In this document: positions 39,825-47,688 of the stretch, in pieces
Layout of the letters: the number at the start of each line of letters is the position of its first letter
Numbering within the stretch: the stretch's first letter is position 1
Origin: Amycolatopsis oliviviridis
Lineage (GTDB): Bacteria > Actinomycetota > Actinomycetes > Mycobacteriales > Pseudonocardiaceae
Assembly (NCBI RefSeq): GCF_014654365.1
Contig: NZ_BNAY01000010.1
Location: forward strand, 186,001-250,000
Reading direction: 5' to 3'
DNA length: 64,000 nt
The notes under the pieces: model-generated
The model's input: only the letters and a program-made list of their open reading frames with translations
Told to the model about the DNA's origin: nothing
Database searches by the model: none
Position numbers and translations under genes: made by a program

Positions 39825-41135
39825 GTGGCGGACGAGCGTGGACGGATCCGGCGATCGCTGGCGCGCGTGATCACCGACGACAACCTGGATCTGTATGTAC
39901 TGGGCGTCGTCGCGCTCGTGTTCACCGTCCTGGGCGCGACCGGGATCTCGGACGTCAAAACGCTTTCGTCCGTGGTGACGGCGCTGCTGGCCTTGCTCGC
40001 CTTCTCGCAGATCCGCTCGCGGAGGCTGACCGAACAGGTCCGGGACTCGAACCGGGGCGGCCCCGCGGCACTCTTCGAGCCGGAGTTCCCCGCGAACCTC
40101 ATCACCCGGCGTGCCGAGGCTTTCGACATCCTCCTCATCGGCCATTCGATGACCAGGACCGTGCAGGGAATGCGCAGTGACATCCGGTCGATCCTGGAAT
40201 CGGGCGGACGAATCCGGGTCCTTGTCCTGGATCCGACCGATGAAGAACTCGTCGCGGTCGCCGATCGCCGAACTTCCCAAGGCCTCGGACAGGGGCGGCT
40301 GCGGCAGCGGATCCTCGCGACCCTGGACGAACTGACGTCCTTGAAGAGCAGGACGAGCGGCAGGCTGGAGATCCGGGTGTCGTCGCGGATCTCCTCCGCG
40401 GGCTTCAACTGTCTCGACGTCTCCACCAAACGGGGACTGATCTGCGTACAGCACTACGAATACCGGCCGACCGGTGAAGCCTCGCCCGTGTTCACAGTGG
40501 AACCGAAGGACGCACCCTGGTACCGGCACTTCGCCGACGAAGCGGAACGGCTGTGGGAGGACGGCACGCCCTGGCCACTGTCCCCCGCGGACAGGATCAC
40601 GCGAGCGCGCCGCCCGGTGTTCAGCGAGGACTTCGGCCCCGAACTCGCCGAGGCCATGGACGGTGCGAAGGAACTGCTGGTCACCGGTTTGGCCCGCAAC
40701 ACCTTGGTGAACAACGGCTACGGCAAGCTCGAAGAACGGTTACGCGCCGGAGCCAAGATCCGGTTCGTGCTGATCGACCCTCATTCGCCCGCGATCGACA
40801 CGGCGGCTTCCCGTTACCACGCGGTACGTTCGCCGGAGAGCGCCCGTGAACGCGTCCTCCACACACTCCGGGTACTGACCGAACTGCGCCGCTCGACCGG
40901 CGGCGATCTCTCCGTCCGGCTCGTCGCGCATCCCATCGCCATCGGGGTGATCGCCACCGGCTCGGCCCTGTTCGCCGAGTACTACACCTACCAGGCCGCG
41001 GGTGAGCCGAAGTTCGTCCTGCAGCCCGCGGACGGCGCGGCGTACCGGACCTTGCTCGGCGAGGCGGACGCCTTGTGGGACAGCGGCGAACCGTACGAGC
41101 TGGCCTTGGACGAGGTGGAGACACCGGGCAACTGA
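39825..41135 (+). CDS. Two-helix membrane protein with duplicated PLD-like domains
   Basis: A 436-residue protein. Residues about 21-61 form two membrane helices (LDLYVLGVVALVFTVLGATG, SSVVTALLALLAFSQI). Two homologous domains follow. The first has FDILLIGHSMTRTVQGM and GGRIRVLVLDPTDEE, the second ELLVTGLARNTLVN and GAKIRFVLIDPHSPA. Each ends in a Trp/Tyr-rich segment (PWYRHFADEAERLWEDG; AAYRTLLGEADALWDSGEPY). The fold resembles the phospholipase D-like domain of DUF5919-type regulators, but no HKD motif is seen, so binding or signalling is likelier than lipase activity. AGAGGGGG precedes GTG 39825. Confidence 0.7.
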   Translation: MADERGRIRRSLARVITDDNLDLYVLGVVALVFTVLGATGISDVKTLSSVVTALLALLAFSQIRSRRLTEQVRDSNRGGPAALFEPEFPANLITRRAEAFDILLIGHSMTRTVQGMRSDIRSILESGGRIRVLVLDPTDEELVAVADRRTSQGLGQGRLRQRILATLDELTSLKSRTSGRLEIRVSSRISSAGFNCLDVSTKRGLICVQHYEYRPTGEASPVFTVEPKDAPWYRHFADEAERLWEDGTPWPLSPADRITRARRPVFSEDFGPELAEAMDGAKELLVTGLARNTLVNNGYGKLEERLRAGAKIRFVLIDPHSPAIDTAASRYHAVRSPESARERVLHTLRVLTELRRSTGGDLSVRLVAHPIAIGVIATGSALFAEYYTYQAAGEPKFVLQPADGAAYRTLLGEADALWDSGEPYELALDEVETPGN

Positions 41136-41145
41136 CCAGGACCGG

Positions 41146-42612
41146 TCACGAGAGAAGGTGTCTTCGGTGCGTCCAAGCCAGGTGCAAGGCAGCCGCCGCG
41201 CCCGGTGAGAGGGAGCCCGCGGCTCGCAGGTACCGAAGTGTGTTGGCTTCGAAGGGCACCGCTCGAGCGGACAAGTCTCCTTCGGCGTTGGTGGCCACCG
41301 CGGCGGCGAACAACTCGTCGTACAGGTCGGGTTCGATCACTGCCGCGGTAAGGATGTCGCCGGAGAGGGTCAGAGCGTCGAGCGTGATACCGAGACACCA
41401 CACCTTGATCCGCCCATCACTCAGGGCTCGGTCCATGGTGACGAAGGGCTCCAGGACGTCGTAGGCGATCGGACGGCCGGTCCCGTCGTATTCATCGTGC
41501 CCGAGTAGTTCCTCGGCATACTCGCGCTGGATGGTGCGCCAGAGTGAGAAGTCCGCCGACACGGCCGCCGGCAGGACACTCGACGGCTGGAAGATCCCAG
41601 CCGGGAGCAGATGCGTCATTCCACCGCCGCCGGCGACGCGTGCGCCATCGCGATGGTGCAGTACGACGCTGGGAGAATCGCCGCCGCGGATGGTGAGCGT
41701 GCCGACGGCGCCCATCAACGTCCGGCGTTCGAGGTCGAAGGGGTCACCGATCAGTTTACGGAACGACAATCGCCGCCAAGATGGCTTCGCGGTGACGTAG
41801 GCGCCGTCGTGAGTCTTCCCGAGATGATGTTCGGCGGTTTCGTGGGCGACCGCTTCGTTGATGTCTATCGCGTCGAAGAATCCCATGTGCCCGAACTGAA
41901 GGTGAAGAGCGCCTGCGGTCTGCTCGACCCCGGTGAGACGAAAGCACAGTCTGTTTTCGAAGAGTTTCGGGAGAGCCAGGTCCCGGATCGCGTCGTGATA
42001 GCGGCGGTACCGATGGACTGCTCCCGTGAGTGGCCGAACGCCCTCGGACTCCACTTCGCCGCCGCTGACGACCGGTTCGGCACCGGCGGGGTCGAGAGCG
42101 ATCCGGACGCGCTGAAGCGGGACGGGCTCCGCGGGGATCCACTCCGGGCAGGTGAGCACCCCCGCTTGGCCGAGGCCGTCCAGCTGATGGCCGGAATACA
42201 GCTGAGCAGCGGTGATAGCGAGAGCTCGCCGAGCCGTACCGAGAGCCTTACGTGTATCAAGCCAATGTCGTTGCTCGACCGCCGCGACCCCAGAGGGCGG
42301 ATCGGACCTCCTCGGAGCTTCTGCTTCGTCCCACGGTGTCTCGACTGCCGACTGAGGTCGCACGAAGCCCAGTTCGCAGATCGGCACTTGGAAGAACTCC
42401 GACAGCAAGCGTCCATAATATGGCTTCGGTGATGCCGACTCTCCGGTTTCCCAACGGTAAACGGCCTTCCCGGTCAGCGTCAGGCCCCGCCCGTGGGCAT
42501 CGATCGAAAGCCTGTTCAAGGCCTCGGCGAGCTCCTGTTGCGAGAGCCCTCGTGCCTTACGCAGAGCTACCAGCAGAACGTTGGGCACCTGGTGAGAACC
42601 GTGAGACGCCAT
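41146..42612 (-). CDS. XRE regulator with Nudix-like C-terminus
   Basis: A 488-residue protein. An XRE-type HTH (residues 10-65: LLVALRKARGLSQQELAEAL, TGKAVYRWETGE) leads to a long middle region and a C-terminal domain with HLLPAGIFQPSSVLPAA and REYAEELLG, a slightly shifted Nudix box. It may bind or hydrolyse a nucleotide-type ligand and regulate the divergent pair at 42774-44180. GGTGAG precedes the ATG. Its stop lies 10 bases from that of the membrane PLD-like gene. Full Nudix catalytic competence is uncertain. Confidence 0.72.
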   Translation of the reverse strand: MASHGSHQVPNVLLVALRKARGLSQQELAEALNRLSIDAHGRGLTLTGKAVYRWETGESASPKPYYGRLLSEFFQVPICELGFVRPQSAVETPWDEAEAPRRSDPPSGVAAVEQRHWLDTRKALGTARRALAITAAQLYSGHQLDGLGQAGVLTCPEWIPAEPVPLQRVRIALDPAGAEPVVSGGEVESEGVRPLTGAVHRYRRYHDAIRDLALPKLFENRLCFRLTGVEQTAGALHLQFGHMGFFDAIDINEAVAHETAEHHLGKTHDGAYVTAKPSWRRLSFRKLIGDPFDLERRTLMGAVGTLTIRGGDSPSVVLHHRDGARVAGGGGMTHLLPAGIFQPSSVLPAAVSADFSLWRTIQREYAEELLGHDEYDGTGRPIAYDVLEPFVTMDRALSDGRIKVWCLGITLDALTLSGDILTAAVIEPDLYDELFAAAVATNAEGDLSARAVPFEANTLRYLRAAGSLSPGAAAALHLAWTHRRHLLS

Positions 42613-42773
42613 GCGCTCACCGTAACGCCTGGAACTCACGGAGTAAGACCCAACGTCCGACAAACGTCCAGATCTCGTCCTGCGCTCGGGCATGGAACGT
42701 GGGCGCGGCGACCTGGAGGCCATCGTCGCCCGCTGCTGGAATGGATCCCGAGATTCCGACCGGAGGAGTTGAC

Positions 42774-43241
42774 ATGACAGCGACCCTTTCCCAGGGTGCG
42801 ACCGGCAGGTCATTGATCTCGCCTGAGCTGTTCTCCCGCCTTGTGCGACGCATCGTCACGGACGAGAAAATGGATCAAGCTCTCGCTGAACGCATCCTGG
42901 ATCAGGCACTCGCGTTCCTGTCGGCCTGCGCGGCCGATGCCGATTCACGCTTCGCGCCGAGCGAGCTCGTGGACATCGGTTGGCACACCTTCCTGCTTCA
43001 CACCAAGGACTACGCCGCGTTTTGCAGTCGATCGGCCGGGCGGTTCCTGCATCACGTGCCCACCGACGAGAACGATCCGGACGCCAAGGGCGAGCAGGCC
43101 CGTGACACGTTGGCCCGCACGGTGACCGCGATCCGGACCGCGGGATTCATAGTCGATCCAGACCTCTGGCCACGGTCAGCGACAGGTTCGTGCACGGGCT
43201 GTCACAATGGCTGCCACGACGACCCGCCGCCCACACTCTGA
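42774..43241 (+). CDS. GRDP-like small protein with CxxCH tail
   Basis: A 155-residue protein. Residues 30-95 match the start of glycine-rich-domain-like (GRDP) proteins: VDIGWHTFLLHTKDYAAFC and GRFLHHVPTDE. The end carries three cysteines and two histidines in CTGCHNGCHDDPPP (140-153). There is no signal peptide, so CxxCH is unlikely to hold c-type haem; zinc or an Fe-S cluster, or a modified peptide, are other options. GGAGGAG precedes the ATG. Nine bases downstream starts an APH-fold kinase, so the two form an operon divergent from the XRE-Nudix gene. Confidence 0.75.
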   Translation: MTATLSQGATGRSLISPELFSRLVRRIVTDEKMDQALAERILDQALAFLSACAADADSRFAPSELVDIGWHTFLLHTKDYAAFCSRSAGRFLHHVPTDENDPDAKGEQARDTLARTVTAIRTAGFIVDPDLWPRSATGSCTGCHNGCHDDPPPTL

Positions 43242-43250
43242 AGAGGATCG

Positions 43251-44180
43251 ATGGTTCGCAGTACCTGGGATGAGCTACCGGAGCCAGTGCGCGCCGCGAT
43301 CGAGCGGCAAACGGGGCCGGTGCGCGCGGCCGAGATCCCCTCGGCGGGCCGGAACTCCGACTTCTCCGCGACGCTCCACCTCGTGGAGGGCGCTCCGGTG
43401 TTCTGCAAGGGAATAGCCGACGCCGAAGGCAAGCGTGGCGCGATGCATCGTCACGAGGCGGAGATCAACCCGCAGCTTTCTTCGGCTTGGGCGCCCAAGC
43501 TGCGATGGCGTACCGAGACGGATGGTTGGCTCCTGCTCGGTTTCGACCATGTGGCCGGACGTCATGCCGACCTCGCGCCGGGGTCGGCGGACCTGCTCCT
43601 GGTCACGAACACCGTGGCCATGCTCGGCCGCGATCTGACGAACTGTTCTCACAACGCTCCCCGGCTCGCCGAACAGTGGGCACGGTTAGCGCCATGGCGG
43701 CGACTGGCAGAGAACCGGACCGTACTGGACCAGTGGACGGCCCGGAACCTGGATCGACTAATGAGCTGGGAAGCGTGTGCGGTCGATGCCGCCGACGGAG
43801 ACAACCTGGTCCACACCGACCTGCATCCCCTGAACATGCTGGTCTCCGGTGATCGTGTGGTCATCGTCGACTGGGCATGGTCACGCAAAAGCTCCGCGGC
43901 GGTGGACATCGCGTTCCTGATCGCCCGTCTCGTGGCAGCCGGGCACAGTCCCGCCAAAGCTGACCGATGGGCGGAGGAACTACCGATCTGGCAGCGCACC
44001 TCGCCGGACATTCGCCTCGCACTGGCCGTGGAGATCTGGGGCATCTGGGAGTACCTGCGAGAAGTACAGCCGCGGCCACTGTGGAACCAGCTCACGCCGG
44101 CCGCTCGCTCCATCGCCCGATTTTACCTCGGGGAGACACCGAATGGCGGTGAATCGCCACTCGCCGTCACCTGCCGGTGA
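43251..44180 (+). CDS. APH-fold phosphotransferase
   Basis: A 309-residue kinase of the aminoglycoside phosphotransferase/choline kinase fold. Lys53 stands in the N-lobe (VFCKGI), the catalytic loop is HTDLHPLN (188-195) and the metal Asp is 207 (IVDWAW). All the residues needed for catalysis are present. Such kinases act on small hydroxylated compounds or on proteins, and family membership does not imply drug resistance. AGAGGA precedes the ATG. It is co-transcribed with the GRDP-like gene. The 3' end overlaps the convergent chimeric gene by 14 bases. Confidence 0.82.
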   Translation: MVRSTWDELPEPVRAAIERQTGPVRAAEIPSAGRNSDFSATLHLVEGAPVFCKGIADAEGKRGAMHRHEAEINPQLSSAWAPKLRWRTETDGWLLLGFDHVAGRHADLAPGSADLLLVTNTVAMLGRDLTNCSHNAPRLAEQWARLAPWRRLAENRTVLDQWTARNLDRLMSWEACAVDAADGDNLVHTDLHPLNMLVSGDRVVIVDWAWSRKSSAAVDIAFLIARLVAAGHSPAKADRWAEELPIWQRTSPDIRLALAVEIWGIWEYLREVQPRPLWNQLTPAARSIARFYLGETPNGGESPLAVTCR

Positions 44181-44697
44181 TCAGGTCGGCCGCCTTCTCT
44201 CCCACCATGATCGACGGCGCGTTCGTGTTGCACGACGGGACGACCGGCATGATCGAGGCGTCCGCGACGCGCAGGCCCGCCACCCCGCGCACCCGCAGCC
44301 GTGGGTCGACCTGGATCTTGTCGGCCCAGCCGGCGAAGTGCCGGAACGTGGCGATCGTGTTCGGCACGTCCAGCATCGCGGGCTGGCCCACCGGTTTGCC
44401 GATGTCGAGCGCTTCGAGCCGGGCCAGTTCCCCCGCGTCCCGCTCGACCAGATCGGCGAGCCGGTTGAGCAGACGCCCCCGCTCGACACCCGGGGTCTCT
44501 CCCCACACGCCTTCCAGCGCCGCACGCGCCGCCTTGACGGCACGATCCACGTCCTCCGCGCTCGCGTCGGCGACCTTCGCGAGCACCTCACCGGTGGCCG
44601 GGTTGAGGTCGTCGAACGTCTCCGCCGTGTCCGACCAGGACCCGTCGATGAACACTCCGCTGGTGAACCCGGACCTGGGATCGGCGGTCAAAGTCAT
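44167..44697 (-). pseudogene. In-frame chimera of aldehyde dehydrogenase and GMC oxidoreductase
   Basis: A 176-residue frame. Residues 1-128 are the N-terminus of an aldehyde dehydrogenase (FIDGSWSDTAETFDDLNPAT, ALDIGKPVGQ, TFRHFAGWADKI). Residues 130-176 are the C-terminus of a GMC oxidoreductase of the choline dehydrogenase type (VDPRLRVRGVAGLRVADASI, then MPVVP and NTNAPSIMVGEKAADLI). Neither catalytic centre is complete: the ALDH Cys/Glu and the GMC FAD domain are missing. The likely origin is a deletion between neighbouring genes of a choline-to-betaine type operon. AGGAGGAG still precedes the ATG, so a product may be made but should be inactive. Confidence 0.85.
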
Positions 44698-44783
44698 GGT
44701 CTCCTCCTGCTCGCGTGACGATGCTCCCGTCACGCTCGCAAGAAACCCCGGGGGCGACTTGCGCGTACCCGCACGCACTTTGA

Positions 44784-44807
44784 CCAACGGCGCCACCTTG
44801 GGACCGA
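44784..44807. repeat. 24-bp direct repeat, left copy
   Basis: CCAACGGCGCCACCTT followed by GGGACCGA. The right copy at 46907 differs at two positions. The pair brackets the STAND gene exactly. It might be an insertion-site duplication, an att-like site, or a regulatory site upstream of two genes. Confidence 0.6.
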
Positions 44808-44809
44808 GG

Positions 44810-46813
44810 TCAGTCGCCGGGAAGGCAACCCAGCTGGTCGCGAACCTTGTCCGCGACAGGCGAGTTGAGATTCTCGAAGATCTCGAGCGCTTCCAGCCAG
44901 TGCACGCGGGCTTCCGCAGAGTCGCCCTTGAGCTGGAACGCTCGGCCGAGCGAGTCGAGCGTCTCCGCGACGCTGCGTGGGCGATCCGAGATCCTGTCGA
45001 TCCTTAAAGCACACAGAAGATGTTCGATGGCATCGACATTTCGACCAAGGTCGATATATATCTGAGCAAGAGCCTTGCGGGTCCACGACGCACCACCCAA
45101 ATTGCCAATGGACTCTTGTATTTCAATGGCTTTCACAGCAAAAACAAGTGATTCCGCAGTCCTTTTCTGCAAGTGAAACACTTGAGCAAGATTGATAAGC
45201 GCATTCCCTTCATTGCGACGATGCCCAACTTCGCGATAAGCCGATAAACCCTCACTGAAGAGCATCTCCGCCTGATCCAATAGACCCTGCCGCCTACGAG
45301 AGCGACCGAGGCTGAGCATTGAATTTGCCTCTCCCCATCGGTCCCCTATTTCTCTGGCTATCGCCAGCGCCTCAATTGCCAGCGGTACAGTCTCTTCTAA
45401 CCGATCCACCTCTTCGTAAGCCTCACCCAGGTGACCTAACGCCCACCGCATCCCCAATTTGTCCTGGATTCTTCGGGCAACCTTAAGTCCTAGCTGATGC
45501 ACTTCGATGCGGTCGTCGGCATACTCACGGAGAGCTTGATAGCAATCAATGATGTTAGGGAGCTGCCAGGCGACCGTATCGTTGCCGTGCTCGGCGACCT
45601 TGCGGATGACGGCCATCAGGTTGAGGTACTCGGCGTCGAACCATGCTATCGCCGCAGGACGGTCTTCGATGGTCAGCGGCTTGACATGAGTGGTCAGCGC
45701 GGCGAGCGGGACCACCGGATGCTGCGGGTAAAGACTGAATAACCCGGAGTGAGCGCTGTGCAGGTACCACTCGAGCAGTCTTGTCGTCGCGTTCGCGTAA
45801 TCGTCGTCGTCTTTACTGCACTCGAACGCGTACGTGCGCAAAAGATCATGGAACTGGAACCTGTCCTGTTGGACCTCAGTGATCAGATGCACGCTGACAA
45901 GTGCGTCGAGCTGCCTCCTGGCCTCGTTCTCCGTGATGTCGACCAGCGCCGCCGCCGCGCTCGTACAGATATGCGGACCGGGGTTCAAGCCCAACAGCCG
46001 GAACATCCTCGCCGCGTCCAGATTGAGCGCACGATACGACCAGGAAAAAGTTGCACGTACCGTCGCCATCTCGTCATCGTCCGACGTGAGAGCGTCAAGG
46101 CGGTCGTGCTCCGACGACAGTTCCGCCATCAACTTGGATATCCGAACTTGGGGGCGACGCGTCACCCGCTCCGCGACGATGCGCAAAGCCAGAGGCAGGC
46201 AACCGCACATCCGAGCCAGTGCAGCTGTCGCTGCGGGTTCCTCGTCCACGCGTCGGCCGCCGACAATGCTCCGCAGGAGTGACGTCGCTTCCGACAACGA
46301 CAGGATGTCCAAAGTAACACGCTGCGCGCCGTCACGAGCGACAAGCCCGGAGAGCCGGTTCCGGCTGGTCACAATCACCATGCAGGACGGCGAACCGGGA
46401 AGGAGCGGGCGGACTTGCTCGGCGGTCGCAGCGTTGTCCAGTACCACCAGCATTCGACGACCGGCCAGCAAAGACCGGTAAATTCCGCTCATGGCTTCCA
46501 CAGTGCGCGGAATCTGTTCACTCAGAAGTCCGAGCGCGTGTAAGAAACCGTTCAGCGCCTGCTCCGCAGGAACTGGAGGGCCCGGGTCGAAGCCGCGAAG
46601 GTTCACGTAGAGCTCACCGTCCGGAAACCGCTCCCGTGACTGGTGGGCCCAGTGCACCGCCAGCGAGGTCTTACCCATTCCAGGCGCACCTGCGATAGCC
46701 GAGATCACCACGGCTGTCGCGTCCGTGCTCGCGCTGTCGAGTTCACCCAGCTCGGAGCGCCGCCCGGTGAACCGGGAAACGTCCGGCGGCAACTGTCGCG
46801 GTATCGGTGGCAT
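44810..46813 (-). CDS. STAND-type NB-ARC/TPR protein
   Basis: A 667-residue protein of the AfsR/SARP-like STAND group but lacking a SARP DNA-binding domain. The P-loop GAPGMGKTS is at 42-50, MLVVLDNA is the Walker B, VIVTSRNRL follows and GCLPLALR is the GLPL-type motif. A winged-helix region is followed by TPR repeats in the last 250 residues. Such proteins couple a signal to ATP-driven oligomerisation, in regulation or defence. At least three TTA codons (45007, 45247, 45439) and an ATA codon mark lower-GC foreign-like codon use in the TPR part. GGGGAGG precedes the ATG. Confidence 0.88.
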   Translation of the reverse strand: MPPIPRQLPPDVSRFTGRRSELGELDSASTDATAVVISAIAGAPGMGKTSLAVHWAHQSRERFPDGELYVNLRGFDPGPPVPAEQALNGFLHALGLLSEQIPRTVEAMSGIYRSLLAGRRMLVVLDNAATAEQVRPLLPGSPSCMVIVTSRNRLSGLVARDGAQRVTLDILSLSEATSLLRSIVGGRRVDEEPAATAALARMCGCLPLALRIVAERVTRRPQVRISKLMAELSSEHDRLDALTSDDDEMATVRATFSWSYRALNLDAARMFRLLGLNPGPHICTSAAAALVDITENEARRQLDALVSVHLITEVQQDRFQFHDLLRTYAFECSKDDDDYANATTRLLEWYLHSAHSGLFSLYPQHPVVPLAALTTHVKPLTIEDRPAAIAWFDAEYLNLMAVIRKVAEHGNDTVAWQLPNIIDCYQALREYADDRIEVHQLGLKVARRIQDKLGMRWALGHLGEAYEEVDRLEETVPLAIEALAIAREIGDRWGEANSMLSLGRSRRRQGLLDQAEMLFSEGLSAYREVGHRRNEGNALINLAQVFHLQKRTAESLVFAVKAIEIQESIGNLGGASWTRKALAQIYIDLGRNVDAIEHLLCALRIDRISDRPRSVAETLDSLGRAFQLKGDSAEARVHWLEALEIFENLNSPVADKVRDQLGCLPGD

Positions 46814-46906
46814 GGTCCTCCCCGACCTGGCCTCGTCATCACGCCCATCACATCAACCGGACACTGTAGCCGCAGCCGGTGACACCCCCCAGCCCGCGCT
46901 GTCCAG

Positions 46907-46930
46907 CCAACGGCGCCACCTTACGACCGA
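46907..46930. repeat. 24-bp direct repeat, right copy
   Basis: CCAACGGCGCCACCTT followed by ACGACCGA, in the same orientation as 44784-44807 and about 2.1 kb away. It lies in the upstream region of the STAND gene. Confidence 0.6.
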
Positions 46931-47008
46931 TAACGGTTCGGGAACGGCGCTCGCCCGGTCGATCCCGCTCCTCATAAAGTGCCCTCTTTCGCACCCAGGG
47001 GAGGGTTC

Positions 47009-47323
47009 GTGCACATCCACGCCAGACGTCGATCCATCAGCTTCAGCGGCCGGACGATCACGATCAAGGCGGCCGTCAAAGGCCCCGGCAACCGGAGGCA
47101 TACCTTCAGCGTCGAGAAGATCAGCGGTATCAAGAACATCCCGCCGACGGCGTTCAAGCCGGGAAGGCTCGTCTTCGAGGTACCCGGCGCCTCCAAGACG
47201 ATCGTCGAGGACGTGCCCATGTACGCCGACAAGGTGGACATGAACACCTTCACCTACGGCGGCATGAATTCGAAGCATGTGAAAGCGCTCGAAGCGGCGA
47301 TCAGGAAGGCGATGAGCGCCTGA
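47009..47323 (+). CDS. DUF4429-like small protein
   Basis: A 104-residue protein starting at GTG 47009, which has AGGGGAGGG four bases upstream. The sequence (SISFSGRTITIKAAVKGPGN, FSVEKISGIKNIPPTAFKPG, RLVFEVPGA) follows the DUF4429 bacterial PH-like pattern: a single beta-sandwich that may bind lipids or peptides. The C-terminal helix is KHVKALEAAIRKAM. It stands between the STAND gene, which is divergent, and a copy of the MITE-like element. Confidence 0.65.
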   Translation: MHIHARRRSISFSGRTITIKAAVKGPGNRRHTFSVEKISGIKNIPPTAFKPGRLVFEVPGASKTIVEDVPMYADKVDMNTFTYGGMNSKHVKALEAAIRKAMSA

Positions 47324-47357
47324 CCGCTCGTGCGCGGCGAGGACTTCCGGCCGGGTG

Positions 47358-47688
47358 GTCGTGAGTGGTGAGTGTCGTTAGAACGGACCAGCATTTACCG
47401 ACCTATGCCTGACCTGCGCGAGGGTGGCGGTTCAGCGGCTGCCGGTCACGACCGGCCGCAGACGAGATGACAGGGGAGGATTCCGGACGTTCAACGGCCG
47501 GAATCCTCCCCCGTCGACCACACCGGCATCCAGCACAAGCTCCACCCGACACCGAGACAAAGCAGAGCCCCGCCGATGACGGATCTGGGCCCGTTCATAC
47601 CCACGAATCCCTCACCACCAAGGCCGAGCCAGCCACACCAGTGGGTAGGTAAATACAAGTCCGTGAGAACGACACTCACCACTCACGA
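47358..47688. mobile_element. MITE-like non-coding element, copy 2
   Basis: A 331-bp element with ends GTCGTGAGTGGTGAGTG and CACTCACCACTCACGA. In the plus orientation it carries ACCGACCTATGCCTGACCTG, GCGCGAGGGTGG, GGAGGATTCCGGACG and CCACACCAGTGGGTAG in the same order as copy 1 on the minus strand. The two differ in the middle, where this copy has an extra segment and lacks the GATCAACGG hairpin. The right end provides the stop codon of the antiporter gene. No coding capacity. Confidence 0.65.

Noticed and set aside
43191..43218. CTGCH as a c-type haem site
   Set aside because: The protein has no signal peptide or membrane anchor, so the cytochrome c maturation machinery would not reach it.
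43251..44180. APH-fold gene as an aminoglycoside-resistance determinant
   Set aside because: The fold alone does not show drug specificity, and the neighbours are a regulator and a metal-binding-like protein.
44784..46930. Integration at a tRNA gene
   Set aside because: No tRNA-like cloverleaf or tRNA 3' end is visible at either 24-bp repeat, and no integrase gene is present.
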